Assembly: GCA_019359635.1 (NCBI GenBank)
Contig: JAHHGY010000012.1
Location: 1 to 63,402, forward strand
DNA from: Chroococcus sp. CMT-3BRIN-NPC107
GTDB taxonomy: Bacteria > Cyanobacteriota > Cyanobacteriia > Cyanobacteriales > Chroococcidiopsidaceae
Direction of reading: 5' to 3'
DNA: 63,402 nucleotides
Shown here: positions 57,357 to 63,402 of the stretch, one piece after another
Position numbering within the stretch: position 1 is the stretch's first letter
How the letters are laid out: the number at the start of each line of letters is the position of its first letter
The notes under the pieces: generated by a model
Seen by the model: only the letters and a program-made list of their open reading frames with translations
What the model was told of the DNA's origin: nothing
Databases searched by the model: none
Program-made: the position numbers and the translations under genes

Positions 57357-58628
57357 TTGCAACTGCTAACTTCTCCCTTACCTACAGCAAATATTTTTAA
57401 ACTAGATAGCGGATTGACCGTTATTCATCAATATCTAAGCACCACGTCGGTAGTTGTGGCAGACGTGTGGATAAACGCAGGCGCAGTCCGAGAACCGGAA
57501 AACTGGTCGGGAATGGCGCACTTTCTCGAACACATGATTTTTAAGGGGACTTCTGCTATTAGTCCCGGAGAATTTGACCGAGTAATTGAAAATAATGGCG
57601 GGATGACAAACGCCGCTACAAGTCACGACTACGCTCATTATTTTTTAACTACTGCTACAGCTTATTTAGCAAATACTTTACCTTACCTGGCTGACTTACT
57701 TTTAAATGCTGCAATTCCTGAAGATGAATTTGATAAAGAACGAGATGTCGTTTTAGAAGAAATTTACTCTTGTTATGACGATCCAGACTGGATTGGGTTT
57801 CAAGCCCTGAGCGAAAGCGTGTACCAACTTCATCCTTACGGGCGTTCAGTTTTAGGCACAAAAGATAGTTTGCTCCAGCATTCCGCCGCCGCCATGCGAT
57901 CGTTTCACCATACCTACTACCAACCGGAAAATATGACCGTAGTAGTAGTAGGAGGAGTGGAAGAAAATCGAGCTTTGGAATTGGTTAGCAGTAACTTTGA
58001 GCGCAAACATAAGTTAGCTATTGAAAAATGCGATCGCCCAGAAATTAAACTAGGAGAATACTTACTAGCGGGAGTCCGCCGTCAAGAAATCAAATTGCCT
58101 TCTTTAGAACAGGCACGATTGATGATGGCATGGATTGGGCCTGGAGTAGACCAATTTCGCCACGCCTACGGATTAGACTTGCTTTCGGTAGTATTAGCTG
58201 GCGGTAGATCCTGCCGTTTGGTGAAAGAATTACGAGAAGAACGACAACTGGTACAAACCATTAATTGCGACTTTTCTTTACAAAAGGAGTCAAGTTTATT
58301 TACGATTACTGCTTGGTTAGATGCCGATCGATTAGAGCAAGTAGAATTTTTGATTCGCGTTTGCTTAGAAGAATTGCAAACTACACTTATATACCCTTCC
58401 GAACTCGATCGCTGCAAACGTCTAATGTGTAACGATTACACTTTCTACACCGAAACACCAAGCCAAATCGCCGGACTTTACGGATATTACAGCACGATCG
58501 CCACACCGGAACTTGCTTTATGTTATCCCCAAGAAGTGCAAGCGTTTCAAAGTGAAGAACTACAATTATTAGCTCGTCAGTATTTATCTCCCTCTCAGTA
58601 TGCGGTAACTATACTCAAACCTTGTTAG
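57357..58628 (+). CDS. M16-family zinc peptidase, catalytic type
   Basis: A 423-residue pitrilysin-fold peptidase. The inverted zinc motif H-x-x-E-H is in MAHFLEHMIFKGTS (about residues 55-68), with the downstream acidic ligand in DVVLEEIYSCYDDPDW. The second half-domain has GGRSCRLVKELREERQLVQT. Start is TTG 57357. It stands just 33 bp before a second M16 gene without the zinc motif, so the two probably form one heterodimer. Confidence 0.93.
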   Translation: MQLLTSPLPTANIFKLDSGLTVIHQYLSTTSVVVADVWINAGAVREPENWSGMAHFLEHMIFKGTSAISPGEFDRVIENNGGMTNAATSHDYAHYFLTTATAYLANTLPYLADLLLNAAIPEDEFDKERDVVLEEIYSCYDDPDWIGFQALSESVYQLHPYGRSVLGTKDSLLQHSAAAMRSFHHTYYQPENMTVVVVGGVEENRALELVSSNFERKHKLAIEKCDRPEIKLGEYLLAGVRRQEIKLPSLEQARLMMAWIGPGVDQFRHAYGLDLLSVVLAGGRSCRLVKELREERQLVQTINCDFSLQKESSLFTITAWLDADRLEQVEFLIRVCLEELQTTLIYPSELDRCKRLMCNDYTFYTETPSQIAGLYGYYSTIATPELALCYPQEVQAFQSEELQLLARQYLSPSQYAVTILKPC

Positions 58629-58661
58629 CGTTAAGGAATAATCAAAAAAGGACAAGCGGGC

Positions 58662-59945
58662 GTGACCACTCAACTACAAAATCAAGCTATTCAACGCACA
58701 GTTTTAAATAATGGCATAACTATTCTAGTAGCAGAAAACCCTGTAGCCGATATTATTGCAGCGCGGCTATTTATCCGGGCAGGTAGTAGTTGGGAAGCGC
58801 TGCACCAAGCAGGACTCGCACATTTATTATCTAACGTAATTACTAAAGGAACTAAAAAGCTTTCTTCCTTTGAAATAGGCGATCGCGTAGAATCATTGGG
58901 AGCAAGTTTAAGCACCGATGCGGCGGGAGATTACTTTGTTCTCAGTCTCAAAACTGTAACTAATGATATGCCCTCAATGTTAGAACTAGCAGGGCAAATA
59001 TTGAGGTTTCCTACTTTTCCCGAAACGGAGGTAGAACTTGAGCGGCGTTTAACCTTACAAAATATTCGTTCTCAGCAAGAGCAACCCTTTAGCATTGCTT
59101 TTGACAAGTTGCGTCAAGCCATGTACCAAAACCATCCTTACGCCATGTCAGCATTGGGGACGCAAGAAACGGTAACTAATCTTACTGAAGCCGACTTGCA
59201 GGAATTTCATCAAACCCATTTTCGCCCAGATAACTTAGTAATTAGTTTAGCTGGGCGCGTGAGTGAAAAAGATGCGGTTTCAATGGTAGAAGAAGTGTTT
59301 GGTGATTGGCAAATGCCCATAACTCCTTTACCGACGCTAAATTTTCCCGCTCTTACTTCTGCGCCTTACCCGACAATGACACCCAAGCAAACCCAGCAAT
59401 CGATAGTTATGCTTGGTTATCTTGCTCCGGCGGTGCTTGACGCTGATTATACGGCGCTAAAGCTGCTTTCTACTTATTTAGGTAACGGGCTTTCTAGTCG
59501 GTTATTTGTAGAATTGAGAGAAAAGCGCGGATTAGCTTACGATGTTTCGGCATTTTATCCTACAAAGCAAGATGTAGCTCAGTTTGTAGTTTATATGGGT
59601 ACGGCTCCTGAAAATACTGCGATCGCGCGGGCGGGATTGCGAACAGAAGTCGATTTATTATGCAAAGCAGAACTAAGCGAAGCCGCCCTGCAAACTGCTA
59701 AAAACAAGCTGCTAGGACAGTATGCTTTAGGCAAACAAACCAACGCTCAAATTGCTCAAGTGTACGGCTGGTACGAAATCATTGGCTTGGGAATTGAGTT
59801 TGATGTTAAGTTTCAACAGCAAGTTGCCGAAGTAACAACAGAAGATACTTTAAGAGCAGCAAATCGTTATTTTACCGAGCCTTATATATCTATAGTTGGG
59901 CCGGAAACTGCTTTAAATAATTTAGCGATCGCACCAATAAATTAA
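58662..59945 (+). CDS. M16-family protein, non-catalytic partner
   Basis: A 427-residue M16 protein starting at GTG 58662. The H-x-x-E-H motif is replaced by LAHLLSNVITKGTKKL, so it cannot bind zinc in the usual way. The substrate-binding R/Y features of the noncatalytic subunit are kept: GNGLSSRLFVELREKRGLAY. In this family an active and an inactive subunit pair into a clam-shell peptidase. A strong hairpin follows. Confidence 0.93.
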   Translation: MTTQLQNQAIQRTVLNNGITILVAENPVADIIAARLFIRAGSSWEALHQAGLAHLLSNVITKGTKKLSSFEIGDRVESLGASLSTDAAGDYFVLSLKTVTNDMPSMLELAGQILRFPTFPETEVELERRLTLQNIRSQQEQPFSIAFDKLRQAMYQNHPYAMSALGTQETVTNLTEADLQEFHQTHFRPDNLVISLAGRVSEKDAVSMVEEVFGDWQMPITPLPTLNFPALTSAPYPTMTPKQTQQSIVMLGYLAPAVLDADYTALKLLSTYLGNGLSSRLFVELREKRGLAYDVSAFYPTKQDVAQFVVYMGTAPENTAIARAGLRTEVDLLCKAELSEAALQTAKNKLLGQYALGKQTNAQIAQVYGWYEIIGLGIEFDVKFQQQVAEVTTEDTLRAANRYFTEPYISIVGPETALNNLAIAPIN

Positions 59946-59947
59946 AC

Positions 59948-59989
59948 TAAGTAAAAACTTGTCTCTTGTCGGTAGCGAGTTTTTACTTA
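59948..59989 (+). terminator. Terminator after the M16 pair
   Basis: TAAGTAAAAACT and AGTTTTTACTTA form a perfect 12-bp stem with an 18-base loop, 3 bp after the stop. Confidence 0.7.
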
Positions 59990-60040
59990 ATTGTTAGCAA
60001 TGAATGGCAATTTAATCACAGCACCACAAATCGAAATCTA

Positions 60041-60744
60041 CTAAGTTAAGCGAATTCGTAAACTGTCAGATATCCCGTGACAATCGAGCCAATCACGAAC
60101 TTCTATAGTTAGGAGATTAAGCGGCGCTCCAAAGTCAACCGCATCTTTAAGAAAACGCAATACAGTTTCTGGGACTTCATCAGAACTTAAGTTATGCCAA
60201 TGTTCTCTCAATCGGTCTATTAATAGCTCTATTTTCTCAAACTCCTCAGAAGTTGCGGAAGTTTTTGGCGTTGGATTTGGTCGTTTAAATATCTAATCCC
60301 TTGAATCGTTGGTTTAAATGCGTCAATTTTCACTAAAAGATTAAGCATTTCCTGATTAGTGCTAGGCATTTTTTGAGCTAGGTAATTTTTCCAAGCTTGA
60401 CTTAGCTGCTCATGTAATTCGTTTGTTATACCTTTGATACTTCTTTCTAGAATATTTCCGTCAAAATTTTTAGACTCGATAATCCATTCTGGGGATTCTT
60501 TAAATTTTTCTAATCTTAACTTGACAGAATGTAAAAATTGCTCGACTTTTTGCACAACATCGCAATCAATAATGTTTTTTTGACGAAACACTCTTAATGT
60601 ATTTGCAAAAGGAAGTATATCTGATACTGCCTTTTCAACTTGTTGTTGTCTAGTTTTAAAACTATTAAGTTGACTTGTATACTTCTGAAGTATAATTTTT
60701 TCTTCGGAAAGCTCAATCAATTGTTTTGCTCTATCGGTAATCAT
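60041..60744 (-). pseudogene. Helical partner protein of the ATPase, probable one-base frameshift
   Basis: Minus-strand frame 60744-60229 gives 171 residues of coiled-coil type (LIELSEEKIILQKYTSQLNS), ending ...QRQKLPQLLRSLRK-stop. A second frame overlaps its end and runs to a TAG at 60041: SEEFEKIELLIDRLREHW, then LRFLKDAVDFGAPLNLLTIE and a short tail, with no start codon of its own. The total of 704 nt is one short of a multiple of three. Adding an A to the A5 run of CAAAAACTT (T5 at about 60262-60266 on the plus strand) joins both into about 234 residues. The alternatives are -1 slippage at AAAA-TAG or sequencing error. It starts 5 bp after the ATPase gene, so both are one operon. Confidence 0.65.
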
Positions 60745-60749
60745 GGTAT

Positions 60750-63293
60750 TTATCCTTTAATTTCTGTAAGCAAACTCTGTAACTGGGACAAACCGCTTTC
60801 AATAGCTATTAGATAAGATTCTACTGTTGCACCTTCCGTTAATTTAAGTAGTTCGATTTTATTTTGTGCCTCATTTATAGATGTATCTAAAAAGCTATTA
60901 GTTACCTTGAGAAACTCTGAAGCATCATTCATAGCTTTTTGATTGTTTTCACTTAAATGTTGCAATAACTTAGTAGGTTTGTGTTCTGGTTTCTCAATTT
61001 CAGTTTGGACGAGCTTCATTGCGTCTGTATAACCACCAAAACGAGTTTTGTAAAATTGATCTATCACAATCGTCAAATTTTCTGCATTCTTTTCGCCAAA
61101 AACTCCTGCTTCTCTTGCCTTTTCTTTTGCCTGCTTAACAATATCAATCACATCTTTCTTTTTAACTTCTTTGCCAAACTCCTCAACTAAAGATTTGTAG
61201 ATTCCAAATTGGCGATCGCATTCTTCCTCAATTGCAGTTAGCAATAATTCATCTACCTTTTGTCTAGTTTTTTGAATTACCTGATATTCGGTGTTTAAAT
61301 CGTTAGGAATCTCTAATTTGAGTTGCCAATCTTGGCAAATATCTTTTAGTGGCGCAAGAATTTGAACAGCGTCAATAATTTGGAAGGTGTTGCTATTACC
61401 TTTACTACAAGCAATTCTACTCTTGACAATTTCTAATAATTCCTGACGTTTGCTTTTCAGAAACTTAAACAAGTCTTTCCAGTTTTTAGTACGATTTTCT
61501 TCGTCTTTGTCTTCTAAGTCTAAAAACAACGCATTAACTATGTCTTCAGGAAAACTTGTAGAATGTCCCGACATTCGCGCGGCGATCGCCAATAATTCTA
61601 CGGTAGCGGGTATGGGATTCCAAACTTGACCATCTTCTCTAGGACGGCGGCGAATTTCCTCGACAATATACTGACTCCAGCGCTCTAATTGACTAGCATA
61701 AGCGCGGAAGTAGCGATCGCCATCAGGAAACTTCCAATTTTTGTGGTGGCTGTATTGCAAGATTCCTTGAAATGCGCTCGCAGTTTCCAAAAATTCGTTT
61801 TCATTACTTGGATTCAAAGGAAGTGATAAAACAATCCCTGCATAACTTCCTCTTGTAAGTTTAGAACTATGAAAAATTACATTTCTCTGCTTAAACTGTT
61901 GATTGCTACCCGCAAAACTTCCTCGAAGTAACATTTCTGTATTCCACTCAATCCTTTCAAGAAGTGCGGGATAAATAAATTCTCGCAAGTCTTTTTCTAC
62001 ATCTTGGGGAAGAATACCTTGATTATTCCAGTTATCAAGAATTGAAATTTGTCTTCTTAAAGTTTCTGGAATATTGTCTGTTTTTTCTATTATTGGCGTT
62101 GGATTAGGGTTCACTATTGGTGGTATTACCGTAACGCCTAATCGTGGGAGATTGAAAGCAGAATGAATTTCTGCCGATAAATCGCAAAGTTTAGCGCCAT
62201 CAGTCCATAAGTCAAGCAATACTTCATGACGCTCCCAATTGTGAGGAGATTTAGCTTTTATATCCTGTTTGATAGTAGTACTAAGCCTCATGTTACCAAA
62301 GTGTTTTTGCAATGAAACTGTAGGAAAACGTCCTTGCTGTATCTCATTAATAGAATTTTCTAGAGTATGCTTAAGAACATCTTTAATTAAAATTCTAGGA
62401 TTAAAGTCTCCCGGATTAACTCGATGCAACATTTGCTTTAAAGCGCTTGGTGTAAAGGGATAAAGCCCTATTCCATTCATTTCACCAAAACCAGCATGAC
62501 AATCTAGACGATGTTCGCATTCTTCGCAAAAGTTTGGTGTTTCAGTTGTGTTTTCTTTGTCTTCATCTACACTATTTGCCCAGCTAATAAGTTCTTTATC
62601 TTCTACACGAACTGCATTAAGATACCGAACTACAAACTGCTGCATAGCTGCTTCAGTAACTAACGATTTGTCGCCAACTGCACCAACATCTAAGTTAATA
62701 CTAAAAGTGATTCGTTGCTGTACTGTATCAATAAGGTTGTCAAAATACCCTGTTGTACAAGCTAAAGCCGTTCTAATCGCACATAAAGGCTTGCTTCCGG
62801 GTTGTTGAGGTCGTGCTAAAACTGCCTCTAACACTTCTCGATCTATACCCTGTAATTTAGCAAAATCTTCGATTAATAGCACCAGTTCAATATCCTGTTC
62901 TGCCAAAGTTTCGCGGACTTCACGCATTAGCCTTTGTAAATCTTCTCTACCTAGACTTAATACTTGGTTAATAGCTTCATCAAGGTGAAAATTCAACCAT
63001 TCAACCGTTACTTTTTGGATGTCATCATCGCCAATAAGAGTAGCGTAAAAATCGCGGGCTTGTTCTCCAGCTTTCTGCAAATCCGCGACACTTAAAGGTA
63101 AGTCATTAAGGGAAAATTGTCGCCTTTCTTCAACAATTTCTAGTGTATTGTGCTGTCCGAGTGTATGCACAATTAAGCGATGAATAATACCGTCCTTTTT
63201 TAGCCACTTTTCTCGGAAAAATGGATCGTACAGTAGCGAACCAAGTTCATCAATCAAATATGCTTGTACATCCGTAAGCTGAAGGGGTGACAA
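60750..63293 (-). CDS. Large P-loop ATPase of defence type, 5'-truncated
   Basis: An 847-codon frame, open from TTG 63293, which I read as the C-terminal bulk of a longer ATPase. Residues 136-143 (ELVLLIED) are a Walker B with catalytic Glu, followed by an Arg-rich sensor segment (RTALACTTGYFDN, LIDTVQQRITFSI). A Walker A should lie about 80-120 residues earlier, but none is found. A zinc cluster CEECEHRLDCH (256-266) and GIGLYPFTPSALKQMLHR follow, then helices (about 600-847, strongly coiled). The set recalls DpdH-like and related conflict-system ATPases; I cannot run a search to confirm. An insertion sequence joins its 5' end. So the product, if made, is probably inactive. Confidence 0.6.
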   Translation of the reverse strand: MSPLQLTDVQAYLIDELGSLLYDPFFREKWLKKDGIIHRLIVHTLGQHNTLEIVEERRQFSLNDLPLSVADLQKAGEQARDFYATLIGDDDIQKVTVEWLNFHLDEAINQVLSLGREDLQRLMREVRETLAEQDIELVLLIEDFAKLQGIDREVLEAVLARPQQPGSKPLCAIRTALACTTGYFDNLIDTVQQRITFSINLDVGAVGDKSLVTEAAMQQFVVRYLNAVRVEDKELISWANSVDEDKENTTETPNFCEECEHRLDCHAGFGEMNGIGLYPFTPSALKQMLHRVNPGDFNPRILIKDVLKHTLENSINEIQQGRFPTVSLQKHFGNMRLSTTIKQDIKAKSPHNWERHEVLLDLWTDGAKLCDLSAEIHSAFNLPRLGVTVIPPIVNPNPTPIIEKTDNIPETLRRQISILDNWNNQGILPQDVEKDLREFIYPALLERIEWNTEMLLRGSFAGSNQQFKQRNVIFHSSKLTRGSYAGIVLSLPLNPSNENEFLETASAFQGILQYSHHKNWKFPDGDRYFRAYASQLERWSQYIVEEIRRRPREDGQVWNPIPATVELLAIAARMSGHSTSFPEDIVNALFLDLEDKDEENRTKNWKDLFKFLKSKRQELLEIVKSRIACSKGNSNTFQIIDAVQILAPLKDICQDWQLKLEIPNDLNTEYQVIQKTRQKVDELLLTAIEEECDRQFGIYKSLVEEFGKEVKKKDVIDIVKQAKEKAREAGVFGEKNAENLTIVIDQFYKTRFGGYTDAMKLVQTEIEKPEHKPTKLLQHLSENNQKAMNDASEFLKVTNSFLDTSINEAQNKIELLKLTEGATVESYLIAIESGLSQLQSLLTEIKG

Positions 63294-63402
63294 GGGGGCT
63301 GAAGCGTTTGGGATATGGGGAAATGAGCGTTTTACGGTAAAAAAAGATAGGTCAAAAATTTTTACGAAGACCTATCCCAAAAATGCTGCCTCAATTCTAC
63401 CA
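63294..63402 (+). mobile_element. 5' end of an IS4-type insertion sequence (partial)
   Basis: The last 109 bp do not resemble the neighbouring ATPase gene. A hairpin GATAGGTC...GACCTATC spans 63346-63376, and 7 bp later a plus-strand ORF opens at 63383: ATG then L-P-Q-F-Y-(Q), which continues out of the window. I remember IS4-like cyanobacterial transposases beginning M-L-P-x-F-Y-Q. The left boundary (about 63294-63310) and the inverted-repeat sequence cannot be fixed without the other end. Confidence 0.55.

Overview
This window is chromosomal DNA of a cyanobacterium. Ycf3 (photosystem I assembly), the DUF2499/DUF3593 pair, DUF3181, DUF1517, a long-form ThiE, a PEP-CTERM protein and very frequent HIP1 octamers (GCGATCGC) all point that way. 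I cannot name the genus from sequence alone; a filamentous or Chroococcidiopsis/Gloeocapsa-like lineage would fit. Coding is on both strands in short operons. One tRNA gene (Arg, ACG) is present. I saw no rRNA and no CRISPR array.

Layout. 0.1-10 kb: a frameshifted membrane protein, an APC permease, a secreted FAD oxidoreductase, clpS-DUF2103, truB, a secreted Asp-box protein and a PHB-depolymerase-like lipoprotein. 10.5-15 kb: a large TPR-CHAT caspase-like gene broken by a nonsense codon and a frameshift, then a P-loop RNA/DNA-kinase-like gene followed by a decayed tRNA-His guanylyltransferase (Thg1-like) gene that no intact ORF reveals. 15-21 kb: a PEP-CTERM protein, then a same-strand set of DUF4331, TPR protein, NicO metal transporter and a small secreted Cys protein. 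20.7-28.4 kb: a STAND-type ATPase regulator, a beta-helix/SPOR protein, thiE-thiS and DUF1517. 28.6-37 kb: an ABC exporter with two paralogous membrane proteins, hrcA, a rhodanese, a DUF3352 lipoprotein and cysE. 37-43.7 kb: a frameshifted coiled-coil gene, a desaturase-deacetylase pair divergent from an Lrp regulator, murJ, DUF3181 and moaC. 43.7-52.4 kb: tRNA-Arg, an MFS carrier, envelope genes (GT2, NlpC/P60, a beta-lactamase-like hydrolase, a WecA/MraY-type transferase), an AraC-methyltransferase fusion, fabG, ycf3 and gatC. 52.5-60 kb: a glutathionyl-hydroquinone-reductase-like GST, DUF3593-DUF2499, hemF, mrp and a pair of M16 peptidases. 60-63.4 kb: remains of a two-gene, defence-type ATPase module whose 5' end is cut off by an insertion sequence running off the window.

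The most interesting material is accessory and partly broken: the IS-truncated ATPase module at the right end, the Thg1/kinase RNA-repair remnant, and the TPR-CHAT gene. Several otherwise clean genes (near 580, 37115 and 60230) differ from one continuous frame by exactly one missing base, two of them at or beside A/T homopolymers. This may reflect real decay or sequencing indels and should be settled before any are called pseudogenes.
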